This document shows, piece by piece, positions 16,309 to 27,547 of a stretch of DNA of 33,816 bases (its first letter is position 1; the number at the start of each line of letters is the position of its first letter). The stretch lies in NCBI GenBank assembly GCA_013822125.1, contig PNJY01000012.1:1-33816 (forward strand). The letters are read 5' to 3'. The notes under the pieces are model-generated. The model was not told where the DNA came from and did no database searches. It was given only the letters and a program-made list of their open reading frames with translations. This DNA comes from Erythrobacter sp. Its GTDB lineage: Bacteria; Pseudomonadota; Alphaproteobacteria; Sphingomonadales; Sphingomonadaceae. The translations under genes were made by a program, and so were the position numbers.

Positions 16309-16979
16309 ATGTCCGGCATCGTCGTTCAGAACATCGCACGCGCTGACCTGGCCGTAATCGACGGCCTGGCCCTGTGCGGCGTTGCCACCGTCCACGAAGC
16401 GCAAGGACGCAAAGGCCTGCTCGCCAGTTATATGCGCCCGATCTACTCGGGTACCCGCATTGGCGGCAGTGCGGTGACGATCAGCGCCCCTCCCGGCGAT
16501 AACTGGATGGTGCATGTCGCGATCGAGCAATTGCAGGCGGGCGACGTTCTTGTGCTCGCGCCGACTTCGCCCTGCGAAGACGGTTATTTCGGCGATCTCC
16601 TCGCCACCAGCGCAATGGCGCGCGGCTGCCGCGGGCTGGTGATCGATGCCGGGGTGCGCGATGTGCTCGACCTCACGCAAATGCAGTTTCCCGTCTGGTC
16701 GAAGGCAGTGTTCGCACAGGGGACGGTCAAGAATACCCTGGGCAGCGTGAATGTGCCGGTAGTGTGCGCCGGCGCGGCGATCGAACCGGGCGATGTGATC
16801 GTCGCCGATGACGATGGCGTATGCGTTGTCCGGCGCGACGATGCGCAGATGGTGCTCGATGCAGCCCGCACGCGCGAGACCAATGAGGCGGACAAACGCG
16901 AGAAACTCGCCTCAGGGGTGCTCGGCCTTGACATGTACAACATGCGCGAGCGGCTCGAGAGGGAAGGCCTGCGATACAT

Positions 16980-16983
<4 letters not shown>
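16309..16983 (+). CDS. ligK: 4-carboxy-4-hydroxy-2-oxoadipate aldolase / oxaloacetate decarboxylase
   Basis: This enzyme cleaves 4-carboxy-4-hydroxy-2-oxoadipate to pyruvate and oxaloacetate, the last step of the protocatechuate 4,5-cleavage pathway. The 224-residue protein belongs to the RraA-like class II aldolase family, with family elements [41 protein letters not shown] and the metal-binding stretch [10 protein letters not shown] (D113, R117, D118). The ATG at 16309 has a GAAGGGG site; an open upstream start at 16261 has none. The stop overlaps the next gene's ATG by four bases. The order ligK-ligU-ligI is the same as in Sphingobium SYK-6, where ligU was first called orf1. Confidence 0.9.
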
Positions 16984-18904
<1,921 letters not shown>

Positions 18905-18917
18905 AGCGCCACGCCTG

Positions 18918-19460
18918 CTACGGTCGGGCGGTCAAATCAGCGCCATGTCGGGCATTCTCGACCAGTGCCATCAGGCCCCTGATCAGCGCTTCGGGGGGCG
19001 GGGGGCAGCCCGGAATGTGCAGATCGACCGGTATTACCGCCGAAACACCGCCCGCGACGGCATAGCTGCCGGCGAAACAGCCGCCGTCGGCGGCGCAATC
19101 CCCCGCCGCAACTACCCATTTTGGGGCAGGGGTGGCATTGTATGTCCGCTCCAGTGCCTCGCGCATGTTCTTCGTGACGGGCCCGGTTACAAGCAGCACA
19201 TCGGCATGGCGCGGTGAAGCGACGAAACGCAGGCCGAAACGCTCGATGTCATAGAATGGATTGTTGAGCGCGTGGATTTCGAGTTCGCACCCGTTGCACG
19301 ATCCTGCATCGATCTCGCGGATCGAAAGGCTGCGCCCGAGCTTCTGGCGCGCAGATTGCCCCAGCGCGGCGGCAAGTTCGGCAAGCATCGCCTGATCGGG
19401 ATCGGGCCGAGGCTCGGTCAGAACCGGTTTGATCAGGCTTTCGAACAGTAGTTTGCGCAT
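18918..19460 (-). CDS. HyfI-like / NuoB-like iron-sulfur subunit of hydrogenase-4-related complex
   Basis: This 180-residue small subunit should bind the [4Fe-4S] cluster that passes electrons to the membrane arm, like NuoB or HycG/HyfI. All four cysteines expected for the cluster are present: C55 and C58 in GSCNGCELE, C122 in GDCAADGG and C152 in IPGCPPPP. The arrangement C-x2-C is that of the hydrogenase small-subunit type, not the tandem Cys pair of NuoB. It is the last gene of the operon, with its start eight bases after the hyfG-like stop and an AGGG site. Confidence 0.9.
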   Translation of the reverse strand: MRKLLFESLIKPVLTEPRPDPDQAMLAELAAALGQSARQKLGRSLSIREIDAGSCNGCELEIHALNNPFYDIERFGLRFVASPRHADVLLVTGPVTKNMREALERTYNATPAPKWVVAAGDCAADGGCFAGSYAVAGGVSAVIPVDLHIPGCPPPPEALIRGLMALVENARHGADLTARP

Positions 19461-19468
19461 ATCAGGCC

Positions 19469-21001
19469 CTAAATATCATGCCCGGAATAGGAACAGTTGA
19501 ACGACTTGTTGCAGAGCGGGAAGTCCGCAACAATGTTGCCCTCGATTGCAGCCTCAATCAGCGGCCACTGGAACCACGAAGGGTCGCGCAGGTGACAGCG
19601 TGCAATAGTGCCGTCGGGATCGAGCCGCAGCCAACAGAGAATGTCTCCGCGAAAGCCTTCGACAAGCGAAACGCCTTCGCAGATACGGCCAGCCGGCTGC
19701 ACTGCAACCGAGATTGCACCCGAAGGAATGCCCGTAAGTATCTGGTCGATCAGTCCAAGGCTCTGCTCGACTTCGCGTATCCGGACCCACATGCGGGCAT
19801 TGACGTCACCTTCCTTGAACAGCGGAACTTCAAACCGCAGCGAGTCATATGGCGGATAGGCAAAATCGCGACGCGCATCGAATGACCGGCCCGATGCCCG
19901 GCCTATGTATCCTCCGCAGGCATATTGCCGCGCGAGTGCCGGTGCGAGAAATCCCGTGCCGACCGTGCGGTCCTGCAGCGAAGCGGTTTCATCGTATAGG
20001 TCGATCAATCGCGGAAATTCTTCGCGGATCACTGCCAACAGCGAGCGGATTTTTTCCATGCCCCGGGCATCAAGATCGACATTGACACCGCCGGGTATGG
20101 CCTTGTCCATCATGAGGCGGTGCCCGAAACAGTCATTCGAAGTTCTAAGCACGCGTTCGCGCAGCACAGAGGTGTGCGCATGCATCAGGGCGAAGGCGGC
20201 ATCGTTGCAGACTGCGCCGATATCGCCGAGGTGATTGGCAATCCGCTCCAGCTCCGCCATCAACGCACGCAACCAGTGCGCCCGGTCCGGAATTTCAACG
20301 CCCAATGCTGCCTCAATCGCGCGCGCAAACGCGATCGAATAAGCCACCGTGCTGTCGCCCGAGACCCGTGCGGCAAGCTGCGCCGCGCGGTCGATTGGCG
20401 CCCCCGCCATCAGCGAATCGATACCCTTGTGAGTATAGCCGAGCCGTTCTTCGAGGCGGACAACCGTCTCGCCGTTAGCAGTGAAGCGGAAATGGCCGGG
20501 TTCGATGATGCCCGCATGGACCGGGCCAACCGGGATCTGGTGCAGCCCTTCGCCTTCAGCACCCAGGAAGACATATGGTTGCAGTGCTTCAGTTGATTTG
20601 GTGCATGCGCCCAGTGGATAATGAACACCCCAGCGCCCATGATCGAGCCAGAGTCGATCGTCAGGAGCGCCCACCGGCTCAAGGCCGAACAGATCGTTGA
20701 TCGCCCGCTCGAGTCGATGTGCCGGCGCATGGTGCAGGGCAATCGAAGGGAACTGGCCTTGCGGGCACGGCAGCGTGGCAATGGCCAGTTCGCTGCGGTC
20801 GGCAACTCCACCACTGTCACTGTCGAGGAGAGCAAGGTTGACAGCCTCTGCTTCACCCCACATGCCTGCCAGTGCCCATCGGCCGTCTGCAAGTTGCCCG
20901 GCAAGCATGGACCATGTTTCCGCGTCAACGATCCTGCGCGGCCACGGACGGTGCTGGTGCGGTGGGGCCGTTCCGGCGAATGCCTCGATCAAGCCTGACA
21001 T
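19469..21001 (-). CDS. HyfG-like large subunit (NuoC-NuoD fusion) lacking nickel cysteines
   Basis: This 510-residue protein joins an N-terminal NuoC-like domain (about residues 1-150) to a NuoD/[NiFe] hydrogenase large-subunit-like domain. The signature GPVHAGIIEPGHFRF is followed by RLEERLGYTHKGID. Where [NiFe] enzymes have R-x-C-G-x-C, this protein has RVSGDS (212-217). Where they have DPCxxC near the C-terminus, it ends with NKSFNCSYSGHD. The nickel site is therefore absent and it should not evolve or oxidise hydrogen. The ATG at 21001 has GAGG four bases upstream; open in-frame starts further up would overlap the preceding gene. Confidence 0.9.
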   Translation of the reverse strand: MSGLIEAFAGTAPPHQHRPWPRRIVDAETWSMLAGQLADGRWALAGMWGEAEAVNLALLDSDSGGVADRSELAIATLPCPQGQFPSIALHHAPAHRLERAINDLFGLEPVGAPDDRLWLDHGRWGVHYPLGACTKSTEALQPYVFLGAEGEGLHQIPVGPVHAGIIEPGHFRFTANGETVVRLEERLGYTHKGIDSLMAGAPIDRAAQLAARVSGDSTVAYSIAFARAIEAALGVEIPDRAHWLRALMAELERIANHLGDIGAVCNDAAFALMHAHTSVLRERVLRTSNDCFGHRLMMDKAIPGGVNVDLDARGMEKIRSLLAVIREEFPRLIDLYDETASLQDRTVGTGFLAPALARQYACGGYIGRASGRSFDARRDFAYPPYDSLRFEVPLFKEGDVNARMWVRIREVEQSLGLIDQILTGIPSGAISVAVQPAGRICEGVSLVEGFRGDILCWLRLDPDGTIARCHLRDPSWFQWPLIEAAIEGNIVADFPLCNKSFNCSYSGHDI

Positions 21002-21014
21002 GTTACCTCGCGCG

Positions 21015-22463
21015 TCAATGGAGGAGACTCGCAACATGCTGGAACCACGCGACCATTGGGGGCGGTAGATACAGGCCAGCGATGAGTACCAGTCCAAGGT
21101 GGGCGACCATCGGCAGATACGAAGCCTTGACCGGATGGCTCACGCCTACCGGCTCTCCAAAGGCAAGACCGTGCACCTTGAGCATCAGCGCTCCGAATGC
21201 GACGAGAAGGCCGAACACCAGGGGAATGGCGAGCAATGGAGCGCGGGCAAAGGTAGAGCTGACCACGAGGAATTCGCTCATGAAGACCCCCAGCGGCGGC
21301 ATCCCGGCGATCGCCGCAACGCCCACCACAAGCCCCCAACCCAGCAGCGGATGGCTCACCGTCAGCCCGCGGATCTCGGCGATGTTCTGGGTGTCCTTGG
21401 CCTGCGAAATATGCCCCACGGCAAAGAAGATGGCCGATTTGGTCAGGCTGTGCATGGTCATATGGAGCAATCCGGCGAAATTCGCCAATGGCCCGCCCAT
21501 GCCAAAGGCAAAGGCGATAATTCCCATGTGCTCGATCGACGAATAGGCGAACAGGCGTTTGATGTCTCGCCGCCTGTAAAGCATGAAGCCTGCGAAAATC
21601 AGCGAGACGAGGCCCATGGTCACCAACAGTGGGCCGGGCGCGATTGCGCCTGGGTTCGCCGCAAGCAGCAACTTGAACCGCAGCACCGCATGGAGCGCTA
21701 CGTTGAGCAGCAAGCCTGACAGGACGGCAGAGACCGGGGTCGGCCCTTCGGCATGCGCATCGGGCAGCCATGCATGCAGCGGTGCCAGCCCGACCTTGGT
21801 GCCATAACCCAGCAACAGGAACACGAATGCGAGATTGAGCAGTGCCGGATCAAGCGACGCGGCATTCTCGATCAACACGGTCCAGACCATGCCGTCGGGC
21901 CCTTCGCCGATCACCGGGCGCGCCGCCATATAGACCAGGATCGTACCGAACAGGGCCAGCGCAATACCCACGCTGCCGAGGATGAAGTATTTCCACGCAG
22001 CCTCCAGCGCCTCGTGGGTACGGTATATGCCGACCATGAGCACGGTCGTGAGCGTCGCAAGCTCGATCGCAACCCACATCAGCCCGATGTTGTTCGCCAG
22101 CAGCGCCAGATTCATCGCGAACAACAGGACCTGGTACATAGCGTGATAGAAGCGGAGCTGGATCGTCGTCAGGCGACCCTTTACCAGTTCGTGCCCGATA
22201 TAGCTGGCGCTGAACACGCTCGTGGTAAAGCCAACAAAGGTGTTGAGGACGATGAAAAGGATGTTGAGATCGTCAACCAGCAGGAACGGTCCCGGCTCCG
22301 GCTTGCGCACGAAAAGCGATAGCGCCGCCAGCAAGGTGAGGAACGCCGAACCGGCGTTGAGCCGGGCCGACAGTCTGTATTTTGAAATAATGCTCAACAA
22401 AACCGCTGTCGCCAGCGGCAGCGCCAGGATAATTTCCACGCCGCTGACAGAACTGCCGATCAA
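21015..22463 (-). CDS. HyfF-like / NuoN-MrpD-type proton channel subunit
   Basis: This is a 482-residue membrane protein of the proton-conducting antiporter module family with about 14 hydrophobic helices. Family motifs are FSASYIGHE, WVAIELATLTTVLMV (glutamate in a helix), GYGTKVGLAPLHAWLPDAHAEGP (lysine-containing helix plus the LPDAH loop) and DIKRLFAYSSIEHMGII. In respiratory complex I and related hydrogenases such a subunit moves protons or sodium. It overlaps the hyfE-like gene by four bases. Confidence 0.92.
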   Translation of the reverse strand: MIGSSVSGVEIILALPLATAVLLSIISKYRLSARLNAGSAFLTLLAALSLFVRKPEPGPFLLVDDLNILFIVLNTFVGFTTSVFSASYIGHELVKGRLTTIQLRFYHAMYQVLLFAMNLALLANNIGLMWVAIELATLTTVLMVGIYRTHEALEAAWKYFILGSVGIALALFGTILVYMAARPVIGEGPDGMVWTVLIENAASLDPALLNLAFVFLLLGYGTKVGLAPLHAWLPDAHAEGPTPVSAVLSGLLLNVALHAVLRFKLLLAANPGAIAPGPLLVTMGLVSLIFAGFMLYRRRDIKRLFAYSSIEHMGIIAFAFGMGGPLANFAGLLHMTMHSLTKSAIFFAVGHISQAKDTQNIAEIRGLTVSHPLLGWGLVVGVAAIAGMPPLGVFMSEFLVVSSTFARAPLLAIPLVFGLLVAFGALMLKVHGLAFGEPVGVSHPVKASYLPMVAHLGLVLIAGLYLPPPMVAWFQHVASLLH

Positions 22464-23122
22464 TGCGCCTCTCCCCGGAATTCATCCATGGCCTCAAGAT
22501 CGACCGAGTCGAAGCGCTCTCGGATGCGGAACAGAAAGATGCCGATGACGATGAAGGCGATGAGTACCGAAAACGCGACGCTGATCTCGACAACAAACGG
22601 CATGCCCTTCGCCCCTGTGGCGGCAAGGATCAGGCCGTTTTCGAGCGACATGAATCCGACAACCTGGCTGACGGCGTTGCGCCGCGTGACCATCATCAAG
22701 AGGCCGAGCAGGACCACCGAAAGCGCGAAGGCCAGATCCTCGCGCGCGAGCATGTCGGCTTCCGAGGTGACACGCAGGACGACAACCATCGAGAGTGCGA
22801 TCAGCCCCAATCCGGCGAGCATCGTCGGCCCGACGTTGATGGCGGTTTCGATTTCGCGATGGATCCCTAGCCGCCTGATGATCCGCCGCAATGCCAGTGG
22901 AATGATGACTGCCTTGACAGACAAGGCGATCCCTGCGGTCAGGTAGAGGTGTGGCGCATTCTGGACGTAGGCCTGCCAGGCGACCGACAACGACAGCACA
23001 AAAGCCTGAAGGGCGAAGGCATTGAGCAGGGAAGTCAGGCGATCCTGATACAGCAGCATCAAGCTGATCAGGACAAGGCCTCCAGCGAGCAGATGCGCAA
23101 TGTCGAATGCGAGATTGTTCAT
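22460..23122 (-). CDS. HyfE-like membrane subunit
   Basis: This is a 220-residue integral membrane protein with about seven hydrophobic segments, containing NAPHLYLTAGIALSVKAVII and QVVGFMSLENGLILAA, typical of HyfE/MnhC-like subunits related to NuoK. It should connect the large antiporter subunits to the peripheral arm. It is separated from the hyfC-like stop by one base and overlaps the hyfF-like start. Confidence 0.88.
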   Translation of the reverse strand: MNNLAFDIAHLLAGGLVLISLMLLYQDRLTSLLNAFALQAFVLSLSVAWQAYVQNAPHLYLTAGIALSVKAVIIPLALRRIIRRLGIHREIETAINVGPTMLAGLGLIALSMVVVLRVTSEADMLAREDLAFALSVVLLGLLMMVTRRNAVSQVVGFMSLENGLILAATGAKGMPFVVEISVAFSVLIAFIVIGIFLFRIRERFDSVDLEAMDEFRGEAH

Positions 23123-23123
23123 G

Positions 23124-24095
23124 CTAGAGGCTCTTTGACATAAACAGCAGCAGCACGCCGAGGAAACCGAGCATCAGCGCCGCGCCGAGGAAATCCGGCA
23201 CGCGGAACACCCGCATCTTCGCTATTGCCGTTTCGAAGCCGGCAAGCAGCAAGCCGGCGAACGCCAGTTTGCCGGCATATGCTGCGGCTCCGAGCAGGTG
23301 GACATATAGCGGCGACCCTGCCGGTGCGAGGCCCCAAGGGAAGAACACACAGGCAATAAGCGAAATGTAGAGCAACAGCTTGAGCGAAGAGGCGAGTTCT
23401 ATGAGCGCAAGGTGTCGTCCCGAATATTCCAGCACCATAGCTTCGTGAACCATGGTAAGTTCCAGATGCGTGGCAGGATTGTCCACGGGAATGCGCGCGT
23501 TCTCCGCGATCGCCACGATGACCAGCGCGGCCAATGCCATGCCGAGCGAAACACGCAGACCCACGCCAGGAGCAAGCATTATCCCGGCAATTGTGGAAAG
23601 CTGGGTCGATCCTGCAACGAGCGCAAGAGTGAAAACGATCATGATCAGGGCCGGTTCGGCAAGCGTTGCAATCATGGCCTCGCGGCTTGATCCGATGCCG
23701 CCGAAGCTTGTGCCAACATCCAGCCCGGCCAGTGCGAGAAAAAACCGGGCACTGCCAAGCAGGGCGATGATAACGATCAAATCGGCTGACCAGCTGAACA
23801 GCAATCCGGTCGCGAAGGTCGGGATCAGGGCCGCCGCCACCCAGGTCGCCGCGAAAACGAGGTAAGGGACGACACGAAAGAGCCAGGATGCGCTTTCTGC
23901 GACCACCGCTTCCTTGCGGACCAGCCGCAACAGGTCGCGGTAAGGTTGCAACACGGATGGTCCCTGTTTGCGGAGCAGTCTTGCTTTGGCTGAACGGACC
24001 AGGCCGGTCAGCAGCGGCGCCAGAATCAGCACCAGCAGCATCTGCGAGGTCTGTATCGAAAGACCGTCGAGGAAGGCGATGTCTTTCACGGCCAT
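23124..24095 (-). CDS. HyfC-like / NuoH-like membrane anchor subunit
   Basis: This 323-residue protein is related to NuoH and HycD/HyfC, which anchor the peripheral arm and form the entry for quinone or the coupling site. Motifs include RKQGPSVLQPYRDLLRLVRKE at the N-terminus, DVGTSFGGIGSSREAM and NPATHLELTMVHEAMVLEYSG, all typical of the HyfC branch. Its start overlaps the hyfB-like stop by ten bases. Confidence 0.92.
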   Translation of the reverse strand: MAVKDIAFLDGLSIQTSQMLLVLILAPLLTGLVRSAKARLLRKQGPSVLQPYRDLLRLVRKEAVVAESASWLFRVVPYLVFAATWVAAALIPTFATGLLFSWSADLIVIIALLGSARFFLALAGLDVGTSFGGIGSSREAMIATLAEPALIMIVFTLALVAGSTQLSTIAGIMLAPGVGLRVSLGMALAALVIVAIAENARIPVDNPATHLELTMVHEAMVLEYSGRHLALIELASSLKLLLYISLIACVFFPWGLAPAGSPLYVHLLGAAAYAGKLAFAGLLLAGFETAIAKMRVFRVPDFLGAALMLGFLGVLLLFMSKSL

Positions 24096-26110
24096 GACGC
24101 CACCACCAGCAACAGGAAGACAAGCGCCCCGAAAACCAGGCTGAGGTACCGGCGGATGGTCAGGAATTGCAAATGGTTAAGCTTCTCCGCGAGTACGTTG
24201 ATCAAGCGAACGATTGGCAGGTAGAGCCCCTCCCACACCAGATCATGCATATGTACGGTCAAACGTGCGGGATTGCCGTTGCCGGGCAGCGGCATATGCA
24301 CCTCCTCGCGCGCGCGAAACGCGAAGCCGCCAAAAACGCGGCGCAGGGGCTGGGCAAAGCTGTCGGCGCTGTATTGGGTCACCGTGCTCGCGTCGGGGAA
24401 GCCACAGTCCCACGCAGGTGCCCGGCGCAATTTGTCCGAGGCTACGCGGTGTATGACAAACGCAGCGGCAGATGCCGAGGCTACTATGAACACGAACACC
24501 AATAAGCCGTTATACGAGCTGCGGCTTTCGGCGATCGGCACGATCGATAGCCAGGCAATGTCTGTTTGCACCGGCATTCTCGTTCCGGTGGCGAATTGTA
24601 CTGTCGGAGCCACCGCGTCGATCACGACGGCCGGGACAATGCCCGTCAGAAGGCACAGCACCGCCACGATCGCCATGGCTGCGATCGATAACCTGTCAAT
24701 TTCATGCGCGCCCGCCGCCGCTTCGCTCCGCGGTCTGCCCAGGAATGTTATGCCAAACGCCCGCACAAAGCATGCTGCAGCCAATGCCGCCGCCAAAGCA
24801 AGCAGGGCGCCTACCGCAGGCACGAGCAGTTTCAGTGCCCATTGGGGCAATTCGGGGCTGAGCAATATGGCCTGAAACATCAGCCATTCCGACGCGAAGC
24901 CGTTGAGCGGAGGCAGGGCCGAGATTGCAACCGAACCGACCAGGAACAGCAACCCGGTCACCGGCATCCGGTTGAGCAGACCGCCGAGCTTTTCCATCGC
25001 CCTTTCGCCGGTTGCGGAGAGGACTGCGCCCGCACCGAAAAACAGCAGGTTCTTGAACAGCGAGTGGTTGAGAACGTGAAACAGCGCCGCAGTCATGGCG
25101 AGCGCGGCAGCGGCCTGCATGCCGTTGCCCTGGAAAGCCATCGCCAACCCGAGCGCGACGAAGATCAGCCCGATATTCTCGATGGTGCTGTAGGCGAGGA
25201 CGCGTTTGATATCGTTCTGCATCAAGGCGGAAAGAACGCCGAGCACCGCCGTCGCCGCACCAATAATCAATACCGGAATGGCCCATTCCCAGCCGATGGG
25301 GCCGAGCAGGTCGAAGACGATGCGGATGAAGGCGTATATGGCGACCTTGGTCATGACGCCGCTCATCAGCGCAGAGACATGGCTGGGGGCGGCAGGATGC
25401 GCCAGCGGCAGCCAGACATGAAGCGGGACCAGCCCCGCCTTCGACCCGGTGCCCAGCAATGCAAGCGCCAGCACCAAGCCAGTCAGGCCGGGAGGCGCGC
25501 CTTGTTCGCGGATCGTAGCAAAGGCATACCCGCCTTCGGCCCCGGCCAGCAGGCCGAATGCGAGCAGGAGCGCCAGTGTCCCGAAACTCGCCATCACGAT
25601 ATAGACAAATCCCGCTTTGCGGTTGTCGTCGTCGCGGTGATGCGTCATGACCAGCGCCCAGGATGCCAGCGACATGAATTCCCAGCTGAGCAGGAAAGTG
25701 AAGGCGTCAGCCGCCAATAGCACCATGTTCATGCCTGCGAGAAACACGGGGAAAAATGGCAGCACCCGTTCCGGCGCGGACTCGTGGCGGCCGTAGCCGA
25801 GGCCATAGAGGCTGGCCGCAGCCGCGCCGAGATTGATCACCACAAGGAAGAACGCGGCAAGCGCGTCGATCCGGAAATGGGCACCGATCCAGGGCAGACC
25901 GAGCGGCAGGACGGCTTCCCAGGCAGCCGCCGGATGCACGATCAAATGGAGGAGGGCGAAAGCGCAGGCGATTCCCGATATTGCCAGACACGCGCAATAG
26001 ACCGGCCATCTTGCCCACGCATTACGGCCGATCACAATCGCGGCCACACCAGTGGCCAAAAGCGCCAACACGCACCACAGCATGACGTCGAGGGGGGGCA
26101 AGGCGCTCAT
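24086..26110 (-). CDS. HyfB-like / NuoL-type proton channel subunit
   Basis: This is a 674-residue large antiporter-like subunit. Motifs include LLSWEFMSLASWALV (helix glutamate), LGTGSKAGLVPLHVWLPLAHPAAPSHVSALMSGVM, NDIKRVLAYSTIENIGLIF and LNHSLFKNLLFFGAGAVL. The long C-terminal part holds the domain with RAPAWDCGFPDASTVTQYSA typical of HyfB/HycC, and a final membrane helix. The start codon directly follows the stop of the HTH gene (TGAATG), so the two are translated together. Confidence 0.93.
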   Translation of the reverse strand: MSALPPLDVMLWCVLALLATGVAAIVIGRNAWARWPVYCACLAISGIACAFALLHLIVHPAAAWEAVLPLGLPWIGAHFRIDALAAFFLVVINLGAAAASLYGLGYGRHESAPERVLPFFPVFLAGMNMVLLAADAFTFLLSWEFMSLASWALVMTHHRDDDNRKAGFVYIVMASFGTLALLLAFGLLAGAEGGYAFATIREQGAPPGLTGLVLALALLGTGSKAGLVPLHVWLPLAHPAAPSHVSALMSGVMTKVAIYAFIRIVFDLLGPIGWEWAIPVLIIGAATAVLGVLSALMQNDIKRVLAYSTIENIGLIFVALGLAMAFQGNGMQAAAALAMTAALFHVLNHSLFKNLLFFGAGAVLSATGERAMEKLGGLLNRMPVTGLLFLVGSVAISALPPLNGFASEWLMFQAILLSPELPQWALKLLVPAVGALLALAAALAAACFVRAFGITFLGRPRSEAAAGAHEIDRLSIAAMAIVAVLCLLTGIVPAVVIDAVAPTVQFATGTRMPVQTDIAWLSIVPIAESRSSYNGLLVFVFIVASASAAAFVIHRVASDKLRRAPAWDCGFPDASTVTQYSADSFAQPLRRVFGGFAFRAREEVHMPLPGNGNPARLTVHMHDLVWEGLYLPIVRLINVLAEKLNHLQFLTIRRYLSLVFGALVFLLLVVASWP

Positions 26111-26407
26111 TCAGGCATCCGGCGCAGCGCTATCTGCCTGGACAGCTCGCTTGTTCGTTCCGCCTTCAGTCAAGCGAACTCCGCGCCCGCCCGACATGCT
26201 GACGGCGTCCGGAGCGATGAATTCGACCCCCGCTTCGTTCAGGGCAGTGATCAGCCGGGTCAGCGAATCGACATTCCCGCGGACGATGTCTTCGCTGGTT
26301 TCCATCCGCTGTATCGTCTGGACCGAGAGGCCCGAGAGCAACGCCAGCTGTCGCCGGTCTATGCCGAGCAAGGCCCTTGCGCCTCTCAGTTGGGCTGCCC
26401 CGATCAT
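26111..26407 (-). CDS. Small XRE-type helix-turn-helix regulator, first gene of the hyf-like operon
   Basis: This 98-residue protein begins MIGAAQLRGARALLGIDRRQ, followed by the HTH LALLSGLSVQTIQRMETSED, then a helical part and a disordered tail. The start at 26405-26407 is favoured because AGGAAGG lies close upstream; an ATG at 26449 has a poor site. Small regulators of this layout are common in alphaproteobacteria. Its stop abuts the hyfB-like start, so it probably regulates its own operon. Target DNA is unknown. Confidence 0.8.
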   Translation of the reverse strand: MIGAAQLRGARALLGIDRRQLALLSGLSVQTIQRMETSEDIVRGNVDSLTRLITALNEAGVEFIAPDAVSMSGGRGVRLTEGGTNKRAVQADSAAPDA

Positions 26408-26687
26408 TGCGCGTCCTTCCTGCCCGATGCGGCAAGCATCGCGTGCCATAATTACACTCTCGAAACTAATAGGCAACAGGTGCAATATGATATGAATTGT
26501 ATGAAAAGAACTGCGTAGAGCGCCAGGTTTGCCTTGAGATGACGGAGGGCGTGAGCCTGCTGTGGCAAAGCTTGCCATGAAGGCACGATAGGGAGTATCC
26601 TTCACCGCGACTGTGGGGCAATTTGCATGTGCCCGGATGCACATGCGGCAAGGCGCTGGTCACGGTCGAGAGAGAGGAGGGCGCTTC
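26408..26687. promoter_or_regulatory. Divergent promoter region of HTH-hyf-like operon and DUF2189 gene
   Basis: This 280-base spacer must contain promoters for both directions. The AT-rich core (about 26460-26515, with AATATGATATGAATTGTATG) is the likely binding zone for regulators, but no convincing palindrome or -35/-10 pair is visible. A strong ribosome binding site (AGAGAGGAGG) lies at the right end for the plus-strand gene. Confidence 0.4.
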
Positions 26688-27488
26688 ATGGCCATCGCTC
26701 AAACTGCCAAAGTGGCAAAAGGCCACCAGGAAATTCCGATCCGGAAAATAACTTTGCTCGACCTGCGGGCTGCCCTGTCGCAGGGATGGGAAGATTTCCT
26801 CGACAAGCGGGGCGATCTTATCTTCCTGGGCATCATCTACCCGATAGCGGTCCTGCTCGCGAGCTTGTATGCCTTGAAACTGTCGCTGCTGCCGATCGTC
26901 TTCCCGCTGTTTGCCGGAACGGCATTGCTGGGTCCGATCTTCGCCACCGGTTATTATGAAATCGCACGGCGCAGGGAATGCAATCTCGACAGCAGATGGC
27001 GGCACGTCTTCGATGCGCTCAAGGGGCCGAGCGCATTTTCGATCGTTTGCCTGTCGGCGGTCCTGTTCCTTCTGTTCGCAGTCTGGGTGATCGTTGCCTA
27101 CACCATCTACCGCGGGACGATGGGCAGCCTGAACCCTGCCACGGTGACCACCGCTACCGATTTCGTCGCAGCGGTCTTCAACACACCTGAAGGCCAGAGA
27201 ATGATGGTGGTCGGCAACCTGGCGGGCATGGGATTTGCATTGGTTGCGCTGGCCATCAGCGTGATATCGTTTCCGATGCTGGTTGACAGGCCGGTCGGCT
27301 GGGCCACCGCGTTGCGCACCTCGGTCCGCGTCGCGTGGCACAACCCGGTGACGACAGTCGCCTGGGGGCTCATCGTTGTGGCGTTGCTGATCGTCGGTGC
27401 ATTGCCGGCGTTGGTCGGCCTGGCGGTAATCTTCCCCGTCCTGGCCTATGCCACATGGCACCTCTATACCCGTGCGGTCGGGCGCTGA
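26688..27488 (+). CDS. DUF2189 domain-containing integral membrane protein
   Basis: This is a 266-residue protein with a soluble N-terminus (residues 1-45, with IPIRKITLLDLRAALSQGWEDF) and about six membrane segments. The layout and the motif set ALSQGWEDFLDKRGDLIFLG, GPIFATGYYEIARR and VDRPVGWATALRTS fit the DUF2189 family, often found near cytochrome oxidase genes; function is unknown. The ATG at 26688 follows AGAGAGGAGG and is clearly better than an upstream start. It converges on the cytochrome oxidase operon. Confidence 0.8.
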   Translation: MAIAQTAKVAKGHQEIPIRKITLLDLRAALSQGWEDFLDKRGDLIFLGIIYPIAVLLASLYALKLSLLPIVFPLFAGTALLGPIFATGYYEIARRRECNLDSRWRHVFDALKGPSAFSIVCLSAVLFLLFAVWVIVAYTIYRGTMGSLNPATVTTATDFVAAVFNTPEGQRMMVVGNLAGMGFALVALAISVISFPMLVDRPVGWATALRTSVRVAWHNPVTTVAWGLIVVALLIVGALPALVGLAVIFPVLAYATWHLYTRAVGR

Positions 27489-27516
27489 GGCGAATTCTCC
27501 GGCCTGAATAGCGATG

Positions 27517-27534
27517 CGACCCTCTCTTGGGTCG
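27517..27534. terminator. Possible hairpin terminator between convergent genes
   Basis: CGACCC-TCTCTT-GGGTCG is a perfect six-base stem with a six-base loop, lying between the stops of the DUF2189 gene and the cytochrome c gene. There is no T-run after it, so it is only a weak candidate terminator. Confidence 0.4.
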
Positions 27535-27547
27535 GGCAGATTGTACG

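Noticed and set aside
19469-21001. Functional [NiFe] hydrogenase
   Set aside because: Both cysteine pairs that bind nickel are missing and no maturation genes are present.
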